A stretch of 64,000 nucleotides of DNA from positions 3,866,349-3,930,348 of the forward strand of contig NZ_KN676113.1 of the NCBI RefSeq assembly GCF_000802185.1. Reading direction: 5' to 3'. A program made the position numbers and the translations under genes. This stretch comes from Belnapia sp. F-4-1 (GTDB lineage: Bacteria; Pseudomonadota; Alphaproteobacteria; Acetobacterales; Acetobacteraceae). Below the pieces are notes generated by a model. It was given only the letters and a program-made list of their open reading frames with translations. It was not told where the DNA came from and ran no database searches. How positions within the stretch are numbered: the first letter of the stretch is position 1; every line of letters begins with the position of its first letter. This document shows, in pieces, positions 26,566 through 36,211 of the stretch.

Positions 26566-29500
26566 GCGCGGCGACGCTGGGCCAGGTGGTGGCGGACCGG
26601 CTGATCCTCGTCGCCAATGGCGACCTGCGCCTCGGCACGAACCTCGCACTGGCGCCGACGCTGGAGCTGGCCGCGGCTGGCGGGATCGTGCAGGACGCGG
26701 CGACCGTGCTTTCCGTCGCCAGGCTGAGCGCCACCGCAAGCGGCGGCGTCATCAGCCTGACCGGCGCGAACGCCATCGGCACGATCGCCGGCAGCTCGGC
26801 CGACCCTGCCGTCGGGCTGAGCGCCGTGGACGGTATCGCCGTCACCAACGCGGCCCTCCTCGCCAACGAGGCGAGCATCCTGGCCGGCAACGGGAAGACC
26901 ATTACCCTGCGCGCGGACGACCTCGCGGTGAATGCGGCGATCGGCGCCCGGTCCGGCAGCCTGGCGGTGTTGAACCTGCTGCCGCGCTTGAGCCGGCCGG
27001 TGACGCTCGGTGCCGCTGACGGCGCGGCCTTCGCGCTCGACAGCGCCGAGATCGGGCGGTTGCAGCCTGGCCCGGCGGGGAGGTTGCGGGTCGGCTCCGA
27101 CGGCGGCGCGGCGACGGCGACGGCGATGGTCATCGCCGGTGACGTGGCGCCGGGCAACGCCGCGGTGCTCGACCTGCACGCGCAGCGCGTGTCGCAAGCC
27201 GGCGGCGTGGTCACGGTGGCGGCGCTGACCGGCAGGGCGGCCGATGGCTTCACGCTCGACCGGGTGGATGGCATCGGCGCGGCGGTCAATCAGGTCGATG
27301 CGGTCGGCGCCGCCGGCATCCGGGTCAGCGATGGCAGCATCGCCCTGCTCAGCGCGCGCAAGCTGACCTTGCGCGGCGATGTGGTGGCGGATGGGGCCGC
27401 CGGCACGGCGAATGTGGGGCTGCGCGGCTTCGGCCTCGATATCGGCGCGCCGGCGACACCCGTGCTGGTGCGGGCCAGCGATGGCGACGTGGTGCTGGAG
27501 GGCGGTGTTCCAGGCGTCTCCGTCTTTGCCGGATCGACGGTGCAGGCGGGGGATACCAGCGGGCTGCATGGCGACATCCTCGTCGGCGGCGGCTCCGTGG
27601 CGCTGGCCGGCAGCCTCGATACGCTGGCCCTGGCGGGGGGGCGCGACATCTCGGTGGCCTCGGCCGGCTTGGTGATGGTCGAGGGCGACACCGTTGCGGC
27701 GCGCCGTGACCTCATGCTCGACGCCGGCGGGGGCTATCAGGTGCGGAGCGCCCTGTCCGCCGGACGGGACGCCATGCTCACCGGCATCGGCAGCAGCGCG
27801 CTGGCCGGCAACATGGCCGCCGGGCGCAGCGTCCGGGCGATGGCGAGCGGCGGCAACATCAGCGTCGGATCTGGCGTCACGATCAGCGCCGGACTCGATG
27901 CGGCAGCGGATGCCACGGCCGAGTTGCGGCTGCAGGGCGGGCTCACGGTCGGCATCGCCGGCAGCCTGGCCGGCAACGGGCGCCCGATCTTCGTCACCTC
28001 GACAGGCTCGCGCATCGACAATACCGGGGCGATCGACAGCCGCGGCAGCGGCGTGAACGGCGCGATCACGCTCACGGCGGCCACCGAGATCCTCAACGGC
28101 GCGAGCGGCGTCATCCGTGGCGGCGCGGTCACGCTCGGCGCACGGAGCCGCATCCTGCAAGCCGGCCTCATCGATGGGTCGGACGTGGCGGCGACGGTCG
28201 GCACCGCCGGGGCATCGGGCGTCACCGGCTTCGTCGCGGCGGGCGGCAGCACCACCGCCAGCGGCATGCTGACGGTGACGGCACTGGCCGGCGGCATCAC
28301 CATGGCCGGCGCGACGCTGCGTGCGGACGGCGCGATGGTGGTCAGGGCCGAGGCGGGCAGCATCGCCCTCGCCGGCGGCACGGTCGGCGGCAACGCGGGC
28401 GTGCTGCTCCAGGCAAGCGGCGACATCACCCAGGATGGCGGGCTGGTCTCGGCCGGGGCGGCGCTGCAGCTCCGGGCGGGCGGCGCCGTCACGCAAGGCA
28501 CGGGCGGGCGGATCACCACCCCGGTGCTGAGCGGCATGGCGGGCGGCAGCGTCACCCTGCTGAACGGCATCTCCCTGCCGGGCACGCTGGCGGCACGGGC
28601 CGCCGGCAACGATATCGGGCGGATCGACGGCTTCACCGCGGGCGGGGACTTCACCCTGGCCAGCACGGTGCCGCTGCTGCGGACCGGCCAGCTGGTCAGC
28701 GCCGGCACCGGGCGTGAGCTTCGCCTCTTCGCCGATGACTTCGCCCTCGGCGCCGGGCTGGCGGCGCCGGGCGGCACGGTCAGCCTCTCGCCCTATCTCC
28801 GCGATGGCAGCGCGGCGCTGGTGCTCGGCGGAGCGAGCGGCGCGAGCACGCCGAATGCGGTGACGCTCGACAGCGCGGAGCTCGACCTTCTGCCTGTCGG
28901 CGCCACGGCGCGGCTGCGGCTCGGGCAGGTCGATACGCCGGATGGCGGCAGCGATTTCGGCCAGGTCGCCATCGCCGGACGGGTCGACCTTGCCGATCCG
29001 GCGACGGGGCTGGACGCCCGCACCGGGCGGCTTGAGCTCCATGCCCGGGGCGGCATCGTCCAACAGGCAGGGACGCGGCTGGTGGTGCCGGTCCTGGCGG
29101 CGACGGCGGTGGGCGACATCCTGCTCGACCCGGGCGATGGCGCGAACCGCATCGAGCAGCTGGCCGGCATCGTGAGCGAGGCAGGTCGTTTCAGCCTGCG
29201 CGACGGTCTCCCCGGCGGGGCGGTGAGGCTTCTCGCCGGCAGCGTGGTTGCGGGCGATGCGGGTGCGGGACCCGACGCCATCCTGGTCGGCCGGTCGGTG
29301 CCAGGGGGTGGCCGGACGATCACGCTGCAGGCGGACGACCTCGACATCCAGGCGCCGGTTCGGGCGCCGGGCGGCACCATCGAGATCGCGCCGCACACGG
29401 CTGGGCGCGAAGTCGCGCTCGGCGGCGCGGCTATCCCCGGCGGGTCGAATACGCTCCACCTCGCCACGGATGAGCTGGCGCGGCTCGGCGGCGGCGCGGG

Positions 29501-32500
29501 CCCGGGCGGGCTGGCGGCGCAGGTGCTGCGCATCGGGCACCTCGATGGCCAGCCGGCGGCAGGCGCCGGGCTGATCAGCATCCGGGGCGACGTCACCTTG
29601 CGCGGCGCGACGGCACAGGTCCAGGCGCTCGAGCTTTTCTCCGCCGGAGCGATCCGGGGCAGTGGCGGCGCGGTCATCGTGCCGGCGCTGCGGGCGGCGG
29701 CGGCGGGCGACGTCATCCTCGACAATGCCGGCAACAGCTTCCTGGTGAACGCGGTGAGCGGCCCCGATGTCGCCATCGCCCAGTCCGGCGACCTGCGGCT
29801 GGCGAATGCGGTGGCCGCGGTCGGCGGCATCGCTGCGCCGGGCGGCGCGATGGCGACGGGGACGCTCTCGCTGATCGCCGGCGGCAGCATCGGCCAGGAT
29901 GGCGGGGCGCTGATCCAGGCCGGAACCCTGCGGCTGCAGGCGGAAGGGCCGGTGACGCTTGGCGAGCGGAACCGGTTCAACACCCTTGCCGCCGCGACGG
30001 TCGGCGGGGCGGGCGCCAGCCTGATCCGCGGCTTCGGCTACACCATCAGCGGGCCGGTGACGACGACGGGCTCGCTCAGGCTGGTGGCCACGGATTTCGG
30101 CAATCTGGTGGTGACGGGCAGCGTCCACGCGGGCGGCGACCTGTTGCTGCTGACGGAGCGTGGCGAGGCCTCCGGCGCACCGCCCCGTGGGGAAATTGCG
30201 GTGAGCGGCAGCCTCGGCGCGGGCCGAGCGCTCAGCCTGGCGACCGATCTCGGGACGATCGCGCTGACCGGCGCCACGCTGCAATCGGGCGAGGCGATGA
30301 CGCTGGCGACCGGCACGCTTGGCCGGGCGGGGCTCGCGGATATCCGGATCAGCGGCTCGAACCTCACCGCGGGCGGGGCGTTCGGCATCACGGCGGGGCT
30401 GTTCGCTGCCGCTGGGCAGGAGAGCCCGCTCGTCGTCACGGGCAGCATGCTCCGTGCCGGTGGCGCCCTCGCCCTGGCCTCGGGCGAAGCCTTCACCATC
30501 GGCAACAGCGGCCTGACCGCGAGCGGCAGCCAGTCCTGGCATGCGGACACCGGCGCAATGTCGGTGACCGATGCGACGGCGACGGCGGGGACCACCCTCA
30601 CCTTGCGGGCCGGCGGGGATTTCGGCATCGCCGGCTCCAGCCTCACCGCGGGCACGGGCCTCGGCATCGTCGCGGCCAGGGGCGTCGGGGTGACCGGCAC
30701 CGGCCTTACCGCGTGGAATGGCGGGCTCGGCATCGCGGCGAATGGCGCCGGCATGGCGCTCGACACCACCGATGTCACGGCGGGCGGGGCCATGACGCTC
30801 ACTGCCGCGGGCACGATCAACCAGCGGCGCGGCAGACTGGTCGGGGACAGCCTCGTGGTGCAGGCGGGGCAGGAGATCGGTGTGACGGCGGATGGCGGCG
30901 CCTCGCCGTTGCTGCGGACGGTGACGGGCGCGCTCACCCTGGCGGCCAGGGCCGGGGATGTGAGCCTGACCGGCGCGACACTGGCTTCCGCCGCCGACCT
31001 TGGCCTGACGGCGGCGACGGGGGGGATCCGCATCGCCGGCTCCGGCCTCGCGGCCGCGGCTGCCATGGTCCTCGACGCGCGCGGCGCCGTCGGCGTGGCG
31101 GCGTCGAGCCTCGCGGCGGGGGGCGGGGCGCTCGGCATCCGCTCGGCGCAGGGCAGCCTGAGTTTCGAGGGGAGCGCCCTCGCGGCGGGCGAGGCAGTGA
31201 GCCTTACCGCGCTCCAGGGCGGCATCGGCCAGGTGAATGGCAGCGTCACCGGCGGCAGCATGACGCTGCGGGCCGGGCTCGGCATCGGCCTGAGCGCGAG
31301 CGGCGGCCAGACGCCGAGCCTGACCTCGACCGCCGGCGGAATTGACTTGGCGGGCGCCGGCGGCATCGCTCTCTCGGGCGCGACGCTCACGGCCGCCCAG
31401 GGGATCGGGCTGACGGCGGCGGGCGCCGTCACCATCGCCGATGCAGCCTTGCGGGCGAATGGCGGGGCGCTGACGGTACTGGCGGGCAGGACGCTGGGCA
31501 TAACCGGCTCCGCCCTGCGCGCCTCCGGCGATGTCGGCCTCACGGCGCGGGGCGATGTCGCCCTCACCGGCGCGGCGCTCGAGGCCGCGGGTGGCGGCAT
31601 CGCGCTCTCCTCGGCCGGCCTCGTCGCGGCGGGGGCGCTGGGCCTCACCGCTGGCGGCACCCTGCAGACGATCGGGGTGACGGCGACGGCGGGCGGGACC
31701 ATGAGTCTCGCCACCGGCGGGGCGATGAGCCTCGGCGGCTCCAGTCTTGCCGCGGGTGGCGGCATCGACCTGGCGGCCGGGGGCGATACCGGCCTCACCC
31801 ATGCGACCCTTTCGGCCATGGGCGGGGTGAGCTTCGCCGGTGGCGGGGCGTTTACCGCCATGAGTTCGCGGATCGCGTCGGGGGCAGGAATGGCACTTGC
31901 CAGCCGGCTCGCGGCCAGCCTCGCCGACAGCACGCTCACCGCGGGCGGCAGCCTCTCCCTGGCCGCCGGCGCGGGCGGGGTGACCGTGACCCGGGGCAGC
32001 ATCACCGGAGCCGGCGATGCCGCGCTGCGCGGGGCGGGCGACCTGCTCGTCACCGATGGCGACAGCTCCACCCAGCCGGCGCTGCGCAGCACCGGCGGGG
32101 CGCTCTCGCTCCGTTCGGACAATGGCGGTGTGGTGCTGCGCAACGCCGCCGCCAGCGGGGCGACCGGCCTTGGCCTTGCCGCCGGGGGAGCCATCTCGCT
32201 GACGGACACCACGCTGACCACGCCGGGCCGACTGGCGGCGGCGGCCGGCAGCGGCAGCCTCGCCGTGCTGCGGAGCAACCTCGCCTCGACCGCGGGCGAT
32301 GTTTTGCTGACGGCGGGAGGCACTGGAGCCATCGGCGCCAGCACGCTGCGTGCCGGCCAGCAGGTGCGGGTGGTGACCGGTGGCGGGATGACACTGGCGA
32401 AGCTCACCCTCGACGCCGACACCGGCGATTTCGAGGCCGGGCGTCCGAACCCGGCCGCCTATGGCAGCACCAGCGGCGCGGGCGCCATGACGACGGATGG

Positions 32501-33149
32501 CGGCACCGCGACCATCGGCTCGGCGCTCCTCTTCGCGGCGCCGGGGGGCGTCGCCCATCTCGGGCCGGTGCTGGTGACGCCGCGTGGCGGGCCGCTGCCG
32601 GCGGTGCTGTTCGACACGCGGCTCGCGCCGGACCGCAGCCCTCTCACCATCGTCCGGCCGGATATCGCCGGCACGCCGCCGAACCAGCAACCGACCCAGG
32701 TGCGCAGCGCGCCGGGTGCGCAGGGGCCGGGCGCCTTCGGCCTGCCGGACCAGACGACGGCGGCGGGGCCGGTGGCGCTCAACCTCAATGCCGGTCGGTC
32801 CGCCGTCTTCCTGCTGGTCGATGGCGGCAGCGTCTCCGGCACCGTCACCGCGGGGCGGCTCGCCGTGCATGGCGCGGGGGGCGGGGCCACGCTCTTCGGC
32901 GCGCTGGACGGCTCGGTCGGGGCGGAGGCGGCGCGCTTCGCCGACATCACCCGGCCGATCGAGGCCAGCTCGCTGCAGAAGTACCGCATCAACAGCTGCG
33001 TCATCGGCTCGATCAACTGCGTGGTGCCGCCTTCCATCCAGCTCCTGCCGCCGCGGCCGACCGATCAGGCGCGCTTCACCATCGAGAACAACCGCATCAA
33101 CCTCTCCGATGTCCTGATCCCGAATATCGGCGAGGAGGACGACCAGTGA
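26418..33149 (+). CDS. Giant TPS exoprotein (TpsA), C-terminal part after the frameshift
   Basis: This 2,243-codon frame continues the TpsA passenger without a start signal of its own: GTG 26418 is part of the G run and has no ribosome site. It encodes Gly/Ala/Thr/Leu-rich beta-helix repeats. Early on there are ~140-residue modules opening with TITLxADDL and containing LxLDSAEL or LATDEL. From about 30300 to 32400 there are short units of the type GSxLTAGGAxxLTA. The C-terminus has a pair of cysteines spaced CX6C (codons at 32997 and 33018) in NSCVIGSINCVV, as in surface-anchored HMW1-like exoproteins. Its stop overlaps the CHAT gene start by four bases. Confidence 0.85.
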   Translation: MDAANRILLATDALGAAAAIDAGAMGQVRIASLTSGIDIGSPGAGALLLSAATLGQVVADRLILVANGDLRLGTNLALAPTLELAAAGGIVQDAATVLSVARLSATASGGVISLTGANAIGTIAGSSADPAVGLSAVDGIAVTNAALLANEASILAGNGKTITLRADDLAVNAAIGARSGSLAVLNLLPRLSRPVTLGAADGAAFALDSAEIGRLQPGPAGRLRVGSDGGAATATAMVIAGDVAPGNAAVLDLHAQRVSQAGGVVTVAALTGRAADGFTLDRVDGIGAAVNQVDAVGAAGIRVSDGSIALLSARKLTLRGDVVADGAAGTANVGLRGFGLDIGAPATPVLVRASDGDVVLEGGVPGVSVFAGSTVQAGDTSGLHGDILVGGGSVALAGSLDTLALAGGRDISVASAGLVMVEGDTVAARRDLMLDAGGGYQVRSALSAGRDAMLTGIGSSALAGNMAAGRSVRAMASGGNISVGSGVTISAGLDAAADATAELRLQGGLTVGIAGSLAGNGRPIFVTSTGSRIDNTGAIDSRGSGVNGAITLTAATEILNGASGVIRGGAVTLGARSRILQAGLIDGSDVAATVGTAGASGVTGFVAAGGSTTASGMLTVTALAGGITMAGATLRADGAMVVRAEAGSIALAGGTVGGNAGVLLQASGDITQDGGLVSAGAALQLRAGGAVTQGTGGRITTPVLSGMAGGSVTLLNGISLPGTLAARAAGNDIGRIDGFTAGGDFTLASTVPLLRTGQLVSAGTGRELRLFADDFALGAGLAAPGGTVSLSPYLRDGSAALVLGGASGASTPNAVTLDSAELDLLPVGATARLRLGQVDTPDGGSDFGQVAIAGRVDLADPATGLDARTGRLELHARGGIVQQAGTRLVVPVLAATAVGDILLDPGDGANRIEQLAGIVSEAGRFSLRDGLPGGAVRLLAGSVVAGDAGAGPDAILVGRSVPGGGRTITLQADDLDIQAPVRAPGGTIEIAPHTAGREVALGGAAIPGGSNTLHLATDELARLGGGAGPGGLAAQVLRIGHLDGQPAAGAGLISIRGDVTLRGATAQVQALELFSAGAIRGSGGAVIVPALRAAAAGDVILDNAGNSFLVNAVSGPDVAIAQSGDLRLANAVAAVGGIAAPGGAMATGTLSLIAGGSIGQDGGALIQAGTLRLQAEGPVTLGERNRFNTLAAATVGGAGASLIRGFGYTISGPVTTTGSLRLVATDFGNLVVTGSVHAGGDLLLLTERGEASGAPPRGEIAVSGSLGAGRALSLATDLGTIALTGATLQSGEAMTLATGTLGRAGLADIRISGSNLTAGGAFGITAGLFAAAGQESPLVVTGSMLRAGGALALASGEAFTIGNSGLTASGSQSWHADTGAMSVTDATATAGTTLTLRAGGDFGIAGSSLTAGTGLGIVAARGVGVTGTGLTAWNGGLGIAANGAGMALDTTDVTAGGAMTLTAAGTINQRRGRLVGDSLVVQAGQEIGVTADGGASPLLRTVTGALTLAARAGDVSLTGATLASAADLGLTAATGGIRIAGSGLAAAAAMVLDARGAVGVAASSLAAGGGALGIRSAQGSLSFEGSALAAGEAVSLTALQGGIGQVNGSVTGGSMTLRAGLGIGLSASGGQTPSLTSTAGGIDLAGAGGIALSGATLTAAQGIGLTAAGAVTIADAALRANGGALTVLAGRTLGITGSALRASGDVGLTARGDVALTGAALEAAGGGIALSSAGLVAAGALGLTAGGTLQTIGVTATAGGTMSLATGGAMSLGGSSLAAGGGIDLAAGGDTGLTHATLSAMGGVSFAGGGAFTAMSSRIASGAGMALASRLAASLADSTLTAGGSLSLAAGAGGVTVTRGSITGAGDAALRGAGDLLVTDGDSSTQPALRSTGGALSLRSDNGGVVLRNAAASGATGLGLAAGGAISLTDTTLTTPGRLAAAAGSGSLAVLRSNLASTAGDVLLTAGGTGAIGASTLRAGQQVRVVTGGGMTLAKLTLDADTGDFEAGRPNPAAYGSTSGAGAMTTDGGTATIGSALLFAAPGGVAHLGPVLVTPRGGPLPAVLFDTRLAPDRSPLTIVRPDIAGTPPNQQPTQVRSAPGAQGPGAFGLPDQTTAAGPVALNLNAGRSAVFLLVDGGSVSGTVTAGRLAVHGAGGGATLFGALDGSVGAEAARFADITRPIEASSLQKYRINSCVIGSINCVVPPSIQLLPPRPTDQARFTIENNRINLSDVLIPNIGEEDDQ

Positions 33150-36142
33150 GCCGGAACCGCGCCATGCCCCGCCTTCCGCTGCTGCTGATGCTGGCGCTCT
33201 TCGGCTGCACCCGGCCGCCGGAGGGCGCCTATGTCACCGCGACGCCTGGCAGCGGGCCGGTCGATCCCGCCGGCAAGGACGCGCGCGGCGAGGATTGCAC
33301 CGCTCAGGGCGGCGCCGCGCTGCCGGCCGACCTGCCGGTGGCCCGCAGCCGCGAGGTCTATTGCGGCGGCTGGACGCAGCCGGCGGCGCGCGTGGTGCAG
33401 CTGCGCGGCGCGGTGGATGCGGCACGGCTCGATGCATTGGCTTCGGGCGGGCTGTGGCGCACCTGGCTCGACCAGCGCGTCGCCTGCGCCGCGCCGCAGG
33501 CGACGACGCTGGCGGGCGGCGTGCCGGCGCGGCTGCTGGCCTGCACCCGGAAGAATGGCGGCTGGCCGCATGTCGCGCTGGTCGCCGCCGGGCCGGAGGG
33601 GCCGGTGCTGGCCGATGGCGTGGCGACGGCGGCGCCGGTGATGGAAGGGCTGGCGACCGGCCGCGTCTCGGCCGGCACGGCGGGGCAGGCGCGTTCCGCC
33701 GCGCTCGAGATCGCCGTGCGGCGGCTCTCGGCCGAAGCCTTCAGCGCCAATGACGTCGGCCGCTACGAGGAGCTGATGATGCTGGGGCGGGAGCTGAACC
33801 AGGCGGAGAATTTCGCCTCCGCCGAGGATGCCTACCGCGCGGCGCTCGCCCTGCAGGAGCGCGTGCTCGGCCGCAACAGCCCGGATACGGTGACGGCCCT
33901 GGTGCATCTGGCGCTCAACCTGTCGAACCAGGGGCGGGGGCAGGAAGCGGCGGCGCTCTTCGCCCGGGCCGCACCGCTCGCCGAGCGGGCCGGGGACCCG
34001 GTGGCGCGCGCCCGGCTGGCGCATTACCAGGCGCTGTCGTTGTTCCAGGAGGGGCAGGACGCGGCCGGCCTTGCCCGGCTGCGGGAGGCGGAGGCGCTCT
34101 ATGCGGCGCTCGTGCCGCCGAGCCTGTTGCAGGGCAACGAGGGCAGCGGGCTGGTAAGCGACCCGGCGGCCGTCTCCGCCATGCTTGGCCTCTCAGAAGT
34201 GCGGCGCAACCTGGCCCGCGTCGTCGCCCGCAGTGATGACAAGGCCGAGGCGCCGTCGCTGATCGCTGAGAGCCGGCGGCTGCTGCGGCAGACCGGCCTC
34301 GAGAACGGGTTGCTGGTGGCGCGTTCGCTGCGGACGGAGGCGGGGACCTCCATCTCGCTCGGGCGGGACGACGCGGCGACGCGCCAGCTGGAGGCAGCGG
34401 CGCAGCGCTTTTCCATCGCCGCCCCGGGCGAGCGGCCGGAGGCGGTGACGCTCTTCCTCAACGGTGCGCGGCGCGCGGCGGTCGGGCGGCGGGAGGAGGC
34501 GCTGGCCGCCTTCCGTGCCGGCGCCGCCATCCTCCGCGCGCGGCAGATCGCGCTGCCGATCAACCTCGTCCTACCCTATCTCGACACGCTCGATGCCGAG
34601 GCCACGGCCCGGCCGGCCGAGGGCCGGGCACTCCGCAGGGAAGCCTTCGCCGTGGCGCAGCTGGCCCAGCGCAGCAACACGGTGCGCTTCGTCCAGCAGG
34701 CGAGCGCGCGGATCGGCGCGGCAGCGGGCGATGCGCGCGTCGCCGAGGCGGTCCGCAGGCTGCAGGATGCCGACCAGGTGTTGCGCGCGCTCTTCGCCGA
34801 GCGCGATACCGGTGCGGCGGGGCTCGATGCCCGCATCGCCGCGGCGCAGCAGGCGCGGGCCGAGGCGGAGAGCACCGTGGCTGCCGCAGCGCCGGGCTAT
34901 CGGCAGCTGCTGCTGAACTCCGTCGATGCCGATGCGGTCGCCGCCTCGCTCGGGCCGCGCGAGGCGCTGGTCACCATGCTGCTCGGCCGCAGCCATGGCT
35001 GGGTGCTGATGGTGCGCGGCGGCGAGGTGTGGACGGCGCGCTCCAGCCTCACCGAGGCGGAGGCCGGGCGGCTGGTGAATGCTCTGCGCGCCGGCACGGT
35101 AGATTCGGCCGGCCGGCCGGGGCGCTTCGACCCGGCGCCGGCCCAGGCGCTCCATGCCGGGCTGCTGGCGCCGCTGGCCGGGGCGCTGGATGGGGCCGAG
35201 ACTCTGGTCGTCGTGCCCGACGGGCCGCTGCTCGGCATTCCCTTCGGCATGCTGCTGACCGGGCCGGCCGACCCTGCGGCGCTCGGCGCGGCACCCTGGC
35301 TGGTGCGCCGCCACGCCATCGTGCACGTGCCCTCGCCGCAGACGCTGGTGACGCTGCGCGGCGCGGGGCTCGGCTCCGCGGCGCCGCTGCCCTATGCCGG
35401 CTTCGGCGATTTCGTGCCGCCGACGCCGGCGCAGCTCATCCGCAGCTTCCCCGCTGACCGCTGCGCCGCCGATGCGCGGCTGGCCGCCGGGCTGGTGCGG
35501 CTACCGGGCACGCGGATCGAGGTGGAGGAGGCCGAAAGGCTCACCGGAGCGCGGCCGCAGGACATCCGCCTCGGCGCGGGATTCACCGCCGCCTCGCTGC
35601 GGGCGGCCGATCTCGGCCAGCGGCGGATCATCCACCTGGCAACCCACGCGCTGCTGCCGGGCGAGCTCTCCTGCCTGCAGGAACTCTCGATCGTCGTCTC
35701 CGCCAAGGCGGGAGCGGCGGATGCGGATTCGGCCTTCGTCAAGGCGAGCGACCTGCTCGGGCTGAAGCTCGATGCCGACCTCGTCATCCTTTCGGCCTGC
35801 AACACCGGCGGGCCGGGCGGGGCAGGGGGCGGCGAGGCGCTGTCGGGCCTCGCGCGCGCTTTCTTCTATGCCGGGGCGCGCGGGCTGATGGTGACGCACT
35901 GGGCGGTGGACGATGCCGCCGCCGCGCTGACCGTCGCCGACTCGCTTCGGCGCCAGCAGGCGGGCGCCTCCTCGGCGGCGGCGTTGCGCGGCGCGCAGCT
36001 GCTGCAGCTCGACGAGGCAGGGCGGCGGCTCCCGGAGGCCTTCGGCCACCCCTTCTACTGGGCGCCCTTCGCGCTGATCGGCGACGGGCGGCGTGCCGCG
36101 CCGGTGCAATCGGCGGCAGCGGAATCCGCGCCCAGGCTGTAA
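33146..36142 (+). CDS. TPR-CHAT caspase-like lipoprotein
   Basis: A 998-residue protein starting at GTG 33146 (GTGA overlap with tpsA; GAGGAGG upstream). A lipoprotein signal ends in the lipobox LFGC, so it is exported and lipid-anchored. Residues ~195-450 are TPR-like helices (AEDAYRAALALQERVLGRN). The C-terminal ~300 residues are a CHAT domain with LVVVPDGPLLGIPF, the catalytic His in IIHLATHALL (His834) and the catalytic Cys in ILSACNTGG (Cys885), ending HPFYWAPFALIGDG. The dyad is intact, so protease activity is plausible. Translational coupling to TpsA suggests it processes, gates or anchors that exoprotein; this is inference. Confidence 0.9.
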   Translation: MSRNRAMPRLPLLLMLALFGCTRPPEGAYVTATPGSGPVDPAGKDARGEDCTAQGGAALPADLPVARSREVYCGGWTQPAARVVQLRGAVDAARLDALASGGLWRTWLDQRVACAAPQATTLAGGVPARLLACTRKNGGWPHVALVAAGPEGPVLADGVATAAPVMEGLATGRVSAGTAGQARSAALEIAVRRLSAEAFSANDVGRYEELMMLGRELNQAENFASAEDAYRAALALQERVLGRNSPDTVTALVHLALNLSNQGRGQEAAALFARAAPLAERAGDPVARARLAHYQALSLFQEGQDAAGLARLREAEALYAALVPPSLLQGNEGSGLVSDPAAVSAMLGLSEVRRNLARVVARSDDKAEAPSLIAESRRLLRQTGLENGLLVARSLRTEAGTSISLGRDDAATRQLEAAAQRFSIAAPGERPEAVTLFLNGARRAAVGRREEALAAFRAGAAILRARQIALPINLVLPYLDTLDAEATARPAEGRALRREAFAVAQLAQRSNTVRFVQQASARIGAAAGDARVAEAVRRLQDADQVLRALFAERDTGAAGLDARIAAAQQARAEAESTVAAAAPGYRQLLLNSVDADAVAASLGPREALVTMLLGRSHGWVLMVRGGEVWTARSSLTEAEAGRLVNALRAGTVDSAGRPGRFDPAPAQALHAGLLAPLAGALDGAETLVVVPDGPLLGIPFGMLLTGPADPAALGAAPWLVRRHAIVHVPSPQTLVTLRGAGLGSAAPLPYAGFGDFVPPTPAQLIRSFPADRCAADARLAAGLVRLPGTRIEVEEAERLTGARPQDIRLGAGFTAASLRAADLGQRRIIHLATHALLPGELSCLQELSIVVSAKAGAADADSAFVKASDLLGLKLDADLVILSACNTGGPGGAGGGEALSGLARAFFYAGARGLMVTHWAVDDAAAALTVADSLRRQQAGASSAAALRGAQLLQLDEAGRRLPEAFGHPFYWAPFALIGDGRRAAPVQSAAAESAPRL

Positions 36143-36211
36143 GGTGACGCTCCGTCCGGCATGCGCTACCCCGCCGGGCAGCATACTGGAAGCCTCGAGG
36201 TTGCTGCGCGG

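Noticed and set aside
25297..32400. Repeats in the tpsA region considered as CRISPR or minisatellite
   Set aside because: The repeats are in-frame, diverged protein modules with no constant spacers. No CRISPR-like direct repeats were seen anywhere in the window.
26043..32870. A 2,275-codon open frame on the minus strand opposite tpsA (and others such as 78-3128 and 21934-26142)
   Set aside because: GC-rich codons on the plus strand rarely give stops in this antisense frame. The translation is Arg/His/Pro-rich without domains or a ribosome site, and tpsA on the other strand is clearly real.
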